Assembly (NCBI GenBank): GCA_018127085.1
Contig: CM030734.1
Span: forward strand, 310,001-374,000
Reading direction: 5' to 3'
DNA: 64,000 nucleotides
DNA from: Pneumocystis sp. 'macacae'
Lineage: Eukaryota; Ascomycota; Pneumocystomycetes; Pneumocystales; Pneumocystaceae
Part shown: one piece after another, positions 54,140 to 64,000 of the stretch
Layout of the letters: each line of letters starts with the position of its first letter
Numbering within the stretch: the first letter of the stretch is position 1
The notes under the pieces: model-generated
What the model was told of the DNA's origin: nothing
The model's database searches: none
The model's input: only the letters and a program-made list of their open reading frames with translations
Made by a program: the position numbers and the translations under genes

Positions 54140-56957
54140 TGGATGTTATTATTTTGATTTAGGTGAAGATGATAATTATTTACACTGAATCATAAAATAA
54201 AGAGGTACAAAAAATGTATACTTTAGAAATATAGAAGATTTAGAAGGGTATTTGACGAAAATATCTAATTAAATATTTATTATAAAAACATAGAAAATTT
54301 AGTAACACTTGAGCTTAAAAATATGATCCTAAAAAACCAAAAATTATTATACTAAAAAAATGAATTTAAAAAAACTTCATAAAAAGACAAAACAAAGAAA
54401 CTATTCACATTGAATTTATAAAAAGAGTATTTTACATACATCCTATATGAATTTATATTGCTCTATAAGGTATTCAGATAGATACCAATTGAAACAAAAA
54501 TACTGGAGATTTTAAAATTAAACAAATTGTAGCTGCCTATTTTATTTTCATTGATATCCTAACACTGAATTTAACATAAAATAAAATCATACAGTGCATA
54601 AAACAATAATTTTAAAAAGCTAAATAAAAATTAAAGAGTAATCTATAAATATAATTATTTCCAAATCTATCATGATATTGTTATTTAAAATAAAGTAGGC
54701 TGTAAATTAGATTTAATATTGTATTTTTTTATATTATAATCTAAAATAAGAATAGAGTGAAAACAATTTAACTATTCAATAAGTGAAATTGATCTGAGGT
54801 TGTTTGTTAATGTATGATAATATAGATATAGATATTTTTTTTTAAATCACATTATCGTTCCTTAATCATGACTGAATCTTAATATTTTGGTATATGTCCT
54901 CATTAATGACACATTATGGTAATGTAGGTGCCAAGTGTTGTATATTTTCTACTATCATGGTTATTATAAGTGTTTATTTTTCATCCTAAATTATTAATGT
55001 GATAAAACTAATTTGATGACAAAATGCTATTGTTTTAAAAGTATTTATTGTAAACAGAGATTTATGTGATGCTTTAAATGCTTTATATTATAACCGGAAT
55101 AATGAGAAATACTGTTTAAATAATTTATGAAATTGCATAGCAAACTATGTTATTAAAAGGTGTTATGCTTTGATTTTTTGTGTTTAACGGATTGTAGTAA
55201 TAGACTATATAAATATATTTTAGATATATGCAATAAATTAGAGTTTGTAAGTAAGATATTTTTTAAAGAGCGTTATTCTTGAAATGATTTTTAATATAAT
55301 TTCAGAAATCAGAACTTAAAATCTTTAACCTATTAAACTGGGAATTCTAAAATTAAACTAATTTCATAATTGAATTTTAAATTATACCTTTTAAATGAAA
55401 TTTAATCCACCTCATTACTTTCAGTAAAATATAAGATTTTGATTTTAACAATAGTACTAAAAAATGTTAATCATTTTTTTATTTTTTATTTAGTGATTCA
55501 AAAAATATATTCTTTAGAAATACATTAATAGAATATAAATATTAAAAATAGTCATGTTATCAGAAACAATAAATACACGATTTTACCATTAAAAATAAAC
55601 CAAATTTCAAATATATTTTTGTCATTGAATTATATGAAATGCTATCTTTTACGATGAGCATGATTTAGTAGATAATAGAAATAATTTTATCTCAACAGAT
55701 TAACCAGATTATTATTACATGGTTTACATTACGTTTTGTCTATATTAAAATGCATATACTTTAATTCTAGGAAAACTTTTTAAATACACACACAAATATC
55801 TATATAGCTATTTTTTAAAAAATATTTAAAATATTTAAAACAATAGTTTATAAAATAGAATAATCTATATCATGACTACTTAGAATCTTAACTATAGAAA
55901 AATAATGAAATGTAAAATATCTTAAAAAAAAATTAAGAAGATACAAACTAAAAATCCTTAATCATAAAAATAAATATTTAAGGAATATTTCTAAATTTAT
56001 AAAATTACAAATATTTTTAACAATTATGAAATGTTTATTTTTAAAGAAAAAGTCTCAGATAATATCATAAAACTAAAGAAAATTCAATAAACTTTATAAA
56101 ATAAAAACTTAATTTTTTGGGAATTTGGAAATTTTAAAAAACAAAAATTTAAAATGAAAATTAAAAAATTTCTTAAAAATAATGAAAAAATGTTTCAGAG
56201 TTTATGAATACCAAAATATAAAAAAAAAAACTTGTATTAAACTGCCAAAAAAGAACAAAAATCTTAAAATCAAAACTTAACGGAGCATACGAAGATATTC
56301 GATAAATTTCAAAAAGAGTAATTGTTACGGTCTAAATAATGTTTTTTTATAATTTGAACTATGCCAAGACAGGAAAGATCAGAAAAACATTTTTAAAAAT
56401 ACGAAAGAATATCATATAACATAACTTTAAACTCGGATTTCAGCTCAATAAAACCAAATATAAAAAATAAATAAAAATAAACAATAAATAAATAAATACA
56501 TGGAATGATTTTAGATAAAACATAAATAATCAAAATCCTACTATATTTTTAAGACATTTTACAAAATCTGATAAAACTAAATTTAAAAAATATAAAAATT
56601 ATGATAATGTGTATATTTGTAAAAATATAATAAAATATGCTGAATAATAATAATAAAAACAACAAAGCGTCACATTATAAAAATATTAGATAATAAATTA
56701 CATTATTTTGAATTTTTACTATATTTTAAAAATTATTTTTTATAAAAATTTACATGTTTAAAAATAAAAACTTAATGAAAAATCAAAAGATCTAAATCTA
56801 ATATAAAATAATATAAAATAATATTTATCTATCTATTTATTAAACGTGTATTATTAGCTACGTGTGTTATCGTTTATCGTTTGAGAACTTTTCTCGATAT
56901 TTTTGATCTCAAATATGAAACATTCCCTATAAAAATTATTATTTATTGTCATTATAA
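54140..56957. other. AT-rich region upstream of the MSG gene
   Basis: 2.8 kb with no supportable gene. The part from 54700 to 55700 is less A-biased than its surroundings but has no readable frame. The final 150 bp before 56958 (around 56850-56920) contain a slightly less AT-rich segment with repeated TATCG/CTCGA-like words and are the likely promoter of the MSG gene. No named element is recognised. Confidence 0.4.
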
Positions 56958-59900
56958 ATGAAGGTATTTGTGTTAGCTGGATTTCTTGGCATAGCATATG
57001 CTTTTTTGGAAAATATTGGTACTGTGTTTTTTCTTTTTTTTTGTTTTTAACTTTTTCTAGAATTTATTCACAAGAGATCTGCATTAAATTCTTCAGTAAA
57101 TACATCATTAGTTTTACCAACGTATGAAAACTCTTAAGTAGCACCTAAATGTACAAAATTAACAATTTTTTTATCTAGTAAAGAACAAGTTTTTATTTTA
57201 ATCTCAAAAGATACTTTAAATGGTCAATGCAAAACAAAATTAAGAGAATACTGCGAAGAATTGCGAAATATGGGGCTTTCAGATAAAATGTTAGCTTTTT
57301 ACTCAGAAATGAAGGACTTTTGTGGAAATGAAGAATATGAAAAAACATGTAATAACTTTAAAAAAAATATTGAACCATATTGTGAAAAACTTGAAAAGAT
57401 ATTAGAAAATTTTACTACTGGGTCACTAGAATTCTATAAACAGTGCTTAATGCAAACTGAATGTATTTTATTACAGCAAGCATGTCCGCAAAAACTTAAA
57501 GAGAAATGTAATAATTTAAGAAGTTTATGTCAACAAGAAAAACGGAATAATCTGATGACAGTGTTTCTTTTAAGAGCATTTTCCGGAAATTTGAAAAAAA
57601 CAGAAGATTGCGAAAAAGTAATTGATGAGAAATGTCTTATGTTCATGGGAGAAAGTGATGAATTAATGAAATTTTGTTTAACTGCCTTAAATAGATGTGA
57701 AAATCTTATAAAGTTGGCTAAAACTAAATGTGAAGAGATAGAAGTAGCTACGCAAAACCTTCGAAGCTTTATAGACACTTGTACAAACATTGAAACATTA
57801 AAAAAAATGTGCATTTTATCTCTTAAAGGATGTTATTTTCACAAATCAAATTGCAATGCTAGTTTTCAAAATATTTGTAAAGGATTAGAAGAAAAATGTG
57901 GAGAGGAAAAGAAATACATACCATCTTATTTAACACTTGATCCACTAGAAAAAGAGATTACATTAATCGACAAAATAGAATACAAAGAATTATTTGAGGA
58001 TGAAATTGGAAAACCAGGAACAAAGGATACGATTGATCTTTTAGCATTAATTTCAAATAATGACATGAGTGCTTGTGAGTCTAATATTGAGAGATGTTAT
58101 AAGTTTTGTAGTTCTTTACCTCAACTGAAAGATCTATATGATAACACTGAAAAAAAAATGAAACAAAGTAAAAAAGAAATCTGTACTAACATAAAAGATA
58201 AACTGAAGTCTAAATGCGAGACTTTAAAGTCGAGATTGTATAGCTTATCAATGTCAAGCGCCGAGAATGATGATGATTCTATAGTTTTGGGATGGTTTGA
58301 GCAATCTGGTGATCTCGATGAAAGACTTTGTATAAATTTGGAGTCTGAGTGTTTTTATTTGCAAAAGCATTGTACTAATATAAATATTAAAATGGATAAT
58401 GCATGCACCAATTTAAAATCAACATGTTTAAAGACACGACTTTTTAGAAAAAGTTATCAATTATTTCAGGATCTGTTAAGAGGGAAAATGCATATTTTAG
58501 CAGAAGATGATTTTTTTGAAATTTGCGCCAATGAACTATTGGAACTATGTAAGACAAAAATTGGAGTTCAGAACCCTATATTAATAGATTTTTGTTTACG
58601 ACCATGGGATACTTGTTATGTACTTGGAAGTGATATTGAAAGGCAGAGTCGCAAACTTAGAATCAGTTTAGGCTGGAACAGGGATTTCCCGAATGAAGAG
58701 AACTGCAAAGAATTACAAGAGAAGTGCGAAACATTAGGGAAAGATTCAAGAATGAACAATTTGCCGTGTCTTACGTTGAAAGAACGATGTGATCATTTAA
58801 GGAATGCAAAGGAATTAGAGGAGATTTTGTTAAAAAAAATAAAAAAATTAAACAATTTGGACATATGCATAAGAGAAGTAGCAAAAGTATGCAATAGCAT
58901 GTCCAGAACAAAGAGAACAGGGTTTTCTCTTTCGTGTATACGATTAAACATTACTTGCCAAATGATTGCTAGAGATATTAAGTTTAAATGTAATACTTTA
59001 GGAAAGAACATGGATTTTATGAAAGTTTTAGAAAAAACAAAGGATGAGAATACAGCTAAAGGACCAGAATGCGACCTCTGGGAACCCTATTGTGATAAGT
59101 ATATGTTGAATTGTGAAAAACTTGTAGAAGATAGTGGAAAGGATGGAAAATGCAAGGAATTAAAAAAAAATTGTGGATCATATCGCAACTTACAGAACAG
59201 AGAAAATGAAGTTATGTATATGTTACAAGGAAGCCTTAAAAAAGATAAGTGTAAATCTGTTCTTGATGAACATTGTTTAAATTGGACTAAAACGAACAAT
59301 AATACATTTAAGAACTTTTGTAATGACAATACTGGTGTTAAAAACGATGCAGCTAGAATAGAGTTGTGTCAAAAACTAGAAAAACGAATGAAAGAAAGAT
59401 GTACAAAATTGTTTACGAAACTAAATACTATGGCAACAGAAATAGAAGAGAATGTAGGTGTTCTTGAAGAATTGAACAAAGTTGCAGAGAAAGCATTAAA
59501 AAATGTAAAACTTACTTTGGATAAACAGAAAACAGATATAAATCACGCAGCATTGATTCTACTTTATAATGCAAATGCAAACATAAAAAGAGATCTAAGA
59601 GCAGACGCACTTCAGAAGGATTATCCTAAATATCTGCAACAGAAGGATGCAAATGTAAATATTACTGATGGGGAAGCTATGGCGTTTGATGCAACAACTG
59701 AAGCGTTAAAAGTATATGTAGAAGTGAAAGCAGAATGCAAAAATTTATTATTAGAGTGTGGATTCAAAGATGATTGTTCTGAATATAAAGGTGCATGCGA
59801 GAAAATTAAGGAAGCGTGCAATAAATTGGAACCATTAAAACTTAAGTCCTCAGAGAAAGAAGCAACTAATCAAACTATTATAGAGGCTACTATCACAGAA

Positions 59901-60209
59901 ACAATTATTATCGAAACAAAGTCAGATGGAACGCAAAAGACAGTAACAGCAGAAGGACAATGTCTCTTGGTTCGCACAATGGACAGATGGGTTACGAGTA
60001 CCTCGATATATACGCGCACATCTACACAGACATCTATCGTAACATCAACTGTGACATTGACATCGCAAAGGCAATGCAAGCCTACGAAGTGCACGACAAA
60101 AGGTGAAGAGGATGCAGGAGATATAAAACCGAGTGAGGGGATCAGGATGAGTGGGTGGAGTCTGATGAAGGAAATAATACTGGTGATGGTTATTTCGGCC
60201 GTGGTTTAG
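56958..60209 (+). CDS. major surface glycoprotein family protein with own leader
   Basis: MSG proteins are the abundant, antigenically variable coat glycoproteins of Pneumocystis and mediate contact with host matrix. Exon 1 (56958-57018) encodes the signal peptide MKVFVLAGFLGIAYAFLENI. A 42-nt intron and a 61-nt exon 2 give EFIHKRSALNSSVNTSLVLP, with a KR site suited to Kex2-type cleavage. A second intron (57122-57178, 57 nt) contains an in-frame TAA at 57135-57137 and leads to the long third exon. The mature protein has repeated CxxxxxxC modules with many leucines and lysines, the MSG pattern. It ends in a Ser/Thr-rich stalk (TSTSIYTRTSTQTSIVTSTV) and a hydrophobic tail (LMKEIILVMVISAVV) that looks like a GPI signal. 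Total is 1050 residues. With its own start and leader it should be expressed independently, unlike the gene at 61295. Confidence 0.88.
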
Positions 60210-60335
60210 AATGAATGAGTAAAATTGGAAAAAAGCATATGCATTTGGAATGACATTTAGAATGAACAAAATTTAGGGAACAGTATCTATATTTAGGATA
60301 AGTATAGCTTAGGAGATGGTATGTGTATTTGTATT

Positions 60336-60455
60336 CAACAATACACCATTTTAAATTGCACCAACCTATATTTTTCAACAATACACCATTTTAAATTGCA
60401 CCAACCTATATTTTTCAGCAATTCACCATTTTAAGTTGCATCAATCTATATTTTT
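60336..60455. repeat. three tandem copies of a 40-bp unit
   Basis: The unit contains CACCATTTTAAATTGCACC. Copies 1 (60336-60375) and 2 (60376-60415) are identical by eye. Copy 3 (60416-60455) differs at several positions (CAGCAATTC for CAACAATAC, TTAAGTTGCATCAATC for TTAAATTGCACCAACC). The array starts about 125 bp after the MSG stop codon. Confidence 0.93.
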
Positions 60456-60693
60456 CATCCAACTAATTTATATTTGTTATACTTTTTCGTAATCTGTTTT
60501 CTATTTATTCATATACATTCATTCTGAGGACATTTTTGAAAATGTAACCAACAATTAAGGCAGAAGCTAAGAGGATACCCTTTAAAAATAGTTAATATGA
60601 AATGTCATGAGAAATACAATTATTAAGCATTTTATTTGATTTTATGGGAAGTTTTGTATTTAAATTTGTAGGATATAATACAGGAACATTTTG

Positions 60694-60762
60694 AAATGGG
60701 ATTTATTAGCATTGTTAAATGGGATTTATTGGCATTATTGAATGAGGTTTATTAGCATCATT
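60694..60762. repeat. three tandem copies of a 23-bp unit
   Basis: The unit is of the form AAATGGGATTTATTAGCATT followed by GTT. Copies begin at 60694, 60717 and 60740; the second and third differ from the first at a few positions each. The array lies about 240 bp after the 40-bp array in the same inter-MSG spacer. Confidence 0.85.
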
Positions 60763-61294
60763 TAATCATCTCATAAAAGGAATTTAATGGGTTCAAAGGA
60801 ATATTTGCGGGACAAATTAGCATGTATTGGAATATGGGAAATATAATCATGTATTTATTTAATTTAAAAAGCAGATGTTTTAAAAATATTATCTAAAATT
60901 GATATTTATTTTCTTAAAATAATTTCTATTACGTATTTTTATTTTTTTAAAATACACTAGAAAGTCAAACCTTTTAAAGAAAAGAAAAACCTGCATTTTG
61001 AAAGAACCTTGTTTCTTCATAAATATAAACCGATTCATATTTTCAGCTTGTTTTCAGAATTTATAGTAACGTACCACGTATATTAAAAGAACTTAAGATT
61101 GTTTCAAGAACCTTTTGAGAACAAAGATTCAATGCATACTTTTATTGCAAACAGAATTCTTTTAAACCATATTTATACTTGAGAAAGGACATACAAAACA
61201 GTTGAGATGACTAAGCAAAAGTACGCTTCATAAACTCGGCACAGAACTGCACATGAAATAGAAGCCAAGCACGCGACGTATTCTAAAGAGTTCA

Positions 61295-61330
61295 GCACGG
61301 GCAGTGGCGCGGGCGGTCAAGAGGCGGGCA
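61295..61330 (+). other. conserved recombination junction element (CRJE)-like sequence with 12-bp duplication
   Basis: In Pneumocystis a short conserved GC-rich element heads each silent MSG gene and also ends the single expression site; recombination between them switches the expressed coat. Here GTGGCGCGGGCGGTCAAGAG is in frame with the MSG below it and encodes ARAVKRRA, resembling the MARAVKRQ-type junction of rodent species, but with GTG where ATG would stand. A related 12-bp copy, GCACGGGCAGTG (61295-61306), lies immediately before GCGCGGGCGGTC (61307-61318), so ARAV is encoded twice. KRR supplies the Kex2 cleavage site. Identification rests on family knowledge and position. Confidence 0.75.
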
Positions 61331-64000
61331 CAGCAAGCACAGAATGTATATGAGGATGAAGAGATTCTTTTGGCTTTGATTGTGAAAAAAGATTATAAAG
61401 AAAATAAATGTAAAGAAAGTTTAGAAAAGTATTGTAAAGAATTAAAAAGTGCTACACTAGAAAAGAAAGAAATACATAAAAAACTTGAAGGCTTATGCGA
61501 AAATGGAAAGCAGCAGGCAAAATGCACAGAATTGAAAGACAAAATTACTCAAAAATGCACTGAATTTAAAGACAAACTCAAAACAGAAGCTGAAAAAGAT
61601 ATTTCAAATTTAAAGGATGAAGATTGCAAAAAGAATGAGCAAAAATGCTTGTTTTTGGAAGCAGCATGTCCAACAGAACTTAAAGATGACTGTAATAAGT
61701 TGAGAAATAAATGTTACCAGAGGAAGCGTGATGAGGTAGCAGAAAAAGTTCTTTTAAGGGCACTTAGTGGGAGTCTTAAGAAAGAAGATTCATGTAAGGA
61801 GAAGCTCAAGGAAGTTTGCCCAGAATTGAGTGGAGAAAGCGATGAATTGACGGTGCTGTGTTTTGACGAGAAAACGTGTGGAAGCCTTATAGCTAAGAAA
61901 GAAAGTATCTGTGAATCCCTCAAAAATGAACTTAAAGATCTGGAAAAAAAAGATGGGTTGGAAACGAAATGCCTGCCATTACTTAAGAAATGCTACTTTT
62001 ACAGCACAGATTGTAATGATAAAGATAAACCACAATGCGAGAAACTCAAAAGTAGTTGCGAAGAAAAGGGGATAATTTACGAGAAACCGGGTTCAGACTT
62101 TGAGCCCACGCGACCGGGGCTTACAGTGACAGAAGAAATAGAGCTGCAGGAGCTTTATGGGGAGGCAGCAAGGGATGGGGTCTATATTGGGCGACCGCCC
62201 ACAAGAGATGCAACTGAACTTTTGCTCCTGTTGAGTCGGGACAGTGCAGGAACAGGGGTTAAAGAAAACTGTGAAAAAGTACTTAACACAAAATGCAAGG
62301 ATCTTAAAGAATATAAACTTCTGAAGGGTTTATGCAATGATAATGGTAAAGCAAATGATAATGGAACGGAAGAATGCACTAAATTGGAAGAAAAACAAAA
62401 AGACAGCGCCAAGGATCTCACTACAAAAATTGGAAATAAATATCTTTTTGGAACTAAGTTGAATACAATTGTTGGATGGCATGGTCTACCAACATTTATT
62501 AGTGAGAAAGACTGCAGAACTTTGGAGTCAGACTGTCTTTATTTTGGAGGCCAAGGAGGTACAGACAACCCCTGTAGTAATCTAAGAGCTGCATGCTACA
62601 AAAAGGGACTCGATGCTGTAGCAAATGAGGCGTTGCAACACGAATTGCGGGGTTCATTGCAAGGTTCAAATGGAACGTGGCTTGAAAATCTTGAGAAAGG
62701 GATAGTAAAAGCCTGCAAAGAACTAAAAGGACTGAGCGATGAATTGTTCGTCCTGTGCATGGACCCGAAAAGCACAGCGCTTACGCTTTCAACAGATTTG
62801 CGGATGAGGGCAGTTCGTTTGCAGGAGCTCTTGAACGAAAGACGGGATTTCCCGACAACGAAGGATTGCAAGGAGTTGGAGAAAAAGTGCGAGGACTTGG
62901 GACCGGATTCAAGGGAAATTGGGTGGCCGTGTCACACGCTGAATCAAAATTGCAGACGGTTGGAGAGTGCAGAACAGATGGAGGAGGTGTTGCTGAAGGA
63001 GAAGACAGAAAATTTGGATGACTTTGATCAGTGTGTAGAAAGCTTAAGGAAACAATGCAATGCATGGAACAGGAGGAATCGGTTTGCTCTTGCATGCCTG
63101 GCGCAGAATGTTACGTGCAGGATTATCACGAAGAGCGTCGAGTCCAAGTGTGCAGCATTAGACGGGCATATGAAAACAGAAAAAGTTGTAGAAAATGCGA
63201 AGGATGACAAAAAAGAATCATTGTGTAGCTCTTGGTGGCCATATTGCAATAAGTATATGTCGAGCTGCAAGAACTTGATGACCGCAAATGACGGAAAATG
63301 TGAAGAACTTAAAAAGGAATGCGAAACAGTCATTAAACGACTGGAATTGGAAGAGAAAGCACTCAATGAGCTAAAGGGTAGCTTGAAAACAGAGGGAGAA
63401 TGCAAGACAACACTTGACAAATACTGTACGCAATTGACGAATGCAAGTAATGGGCTTGAGACTTTGTGCATAAGCAAAGAAAAAGGAAAAGAAAATGATG
63501 ATGTTAGAAAGGAACTCTGTAAGAAATTGATAGAAGAAGTGAAGAAGCGGTGTCCTGAGCTGACGGAAAGGCTTATAGAAGCCAGCAAGGAACTGCAAGA
63601 AAAAGAAAAAGAGTATACGAAAATAAAGGACGAAGCAAAGGAAGCGATGGAAGCAGCAAAACTTGTTTTAGTTACAACGAAAGCAACAGGCAACGGCTCA
63701 GGAAATAAAGTAGAAGTAGCAGCAAAAAACGAAAAGAAATTTAAGCTTGTTAAGAGAGATGCAGCAGCAAAGGTGCATGTGACAGAAAAGGAATTAAAGG
63801 CATTTGATTTGGTATCGCAGGCGTTGAGTTTATATGTAGAATTGAAAGAGGAGTGTCAAGATCTACTGAAGGACTGTGGGTTTAAAGAGGAGTGTGAAAA
63901 ATGTCAAGATGCATGCAAAACGATAGAAAGCAAATGTAACGAATTAAAACCATTGGAGGTGACGGAGCACAAAGTGCAGATAGAGACAAAGAATATAACA
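61295..64000 (+). CDS. donor-type major surface glycoprotein gene, open at right edge
   Basis: One uninterrupted reading frame runs from a TAG at 61259-61261 to the end of the window, with no ATG at its head. It begins ARAVARAVKRRAQQAQNVYE, then DEEILLALIVKKDYKENKCK, and continues with the leucine/lysine/cysteine modules typical of MSG (CKESLEKYCKELK, EEKCLFLEAACPTEL-like, KNEQKCLFLEAACPTELKDD). There is no signal peptide, so expression would need recombination that places it behind the shared leader of the expression site. It parallels the gene at 56958 module for module but is clearly less AT-rich and has no introns. The Ser/Thr stalk and GPI end must lie beyond 64000. It is most like the largest MSG class (often called A1). 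Confidence 0.88.

Larger units (their letters stand above)
60210..61294. other. spacer between two MSG genes
   Basis: This 1.08-kb non-coding spacer holds two tandem-repeat arrays (60336-60455 and 60694-60762). The remaining sequence is A/T-rich and becomes more mixed after about 61000. All frames leading into the MSG gene to the right are closed by a TAG at 61259-61261. Confidence 0.7.

Noticed and set aside
57135..57137. In-frame TAA suggesting that the MSG gene at 56958 is a pseudogene
   Set aside because: It falls inside a well-formed GT-AG intron of 57 nt, and the remaining ~1000 codons are open with conserved cysteine spacing.
60336..60762. CRISPR-like array
   Set aside because: The units are direct tandem repeats without spacers in a eukaryotic genome.

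Overview
The window is nuclear DNA of an ascomycete fungus, almost certainly a Pneumocystis species. Most of it is very AT-rich, genes are densely packed and broken by many short introns (about 37-70 nt, GT...CTAAT/CTAAC...AG), and the right end carries the cysteine- and lysine-rich major surface glycoprotein (MSG) genes that are specific to Pneumocystis. The species cannot be settled from this window alone. Gene models below were built by hand-joining exons across introns; splice sites were read from GT/AG signals and protein continuity and have not been checked against transcripts.

Layout. 1-1079: dihydroorotase (cut by the left edge). 1339-5570: ARP1, GAPDH, a small coiled-coil gene and a PQ-loop membrane protein. 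These lie in a striking GC-rich island that begins inside ARP1 and fades out near 6 kb. 5571-6842: gene-free transition zone. 6843-48285: ordinary AT-rich core genome on both strands: Mediator subunit 1, U1-C, a large conserved fungal protein, an unknown two-exon gene, the mitochondrial rRNA methyltransferase Mrm1, the SHREC remodeller Mit1, Alg13, mitoribosomal mS35, an Msb1/Mug8 protein, a dienelactone hydrolase, Ubc12, a Btz-domain (CASC3-like) protein, a MARVEL membrane protein, a Rua1-C-domain regulator, a WetA-like protein, a Mim2-like protein, Alg5, Snf1 kinase, a p24 cargo receptor (Erv25-like), Hsp10, Slm3/Mtu1 and a sugar transporter. 48286-56957: an 8.7-kb decayed stretch with a recognisable MSG-family pseudogene at 51376-54139. 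56958-60209: an MSG-family gene with its own signal peptide and two introns. 60210-61294: spacer with two tandem-repeat arrays. 61295-64000: a second MSG gene, without a start codon, headed by a recombination-junction-like element; it runs off the right edge.

How it fits together. The left three-quarters is housekeeping chromosome arm. The right quarter is an antigen-gene region: a relic, an independently expressed MSG relative, then a silent donor-type MSG gene, all pointing right. By analogy with known Pneumocystis chromosomes this suggests the chromosome end lies to the right. The most unusual signals are the GC island crossing intact gene structures, with a GC-AG intron, a perfect palindrome and telomere-like motifs inside it, and the dead MSG copy that still shows the leader/intron architecture of its living neighbour.
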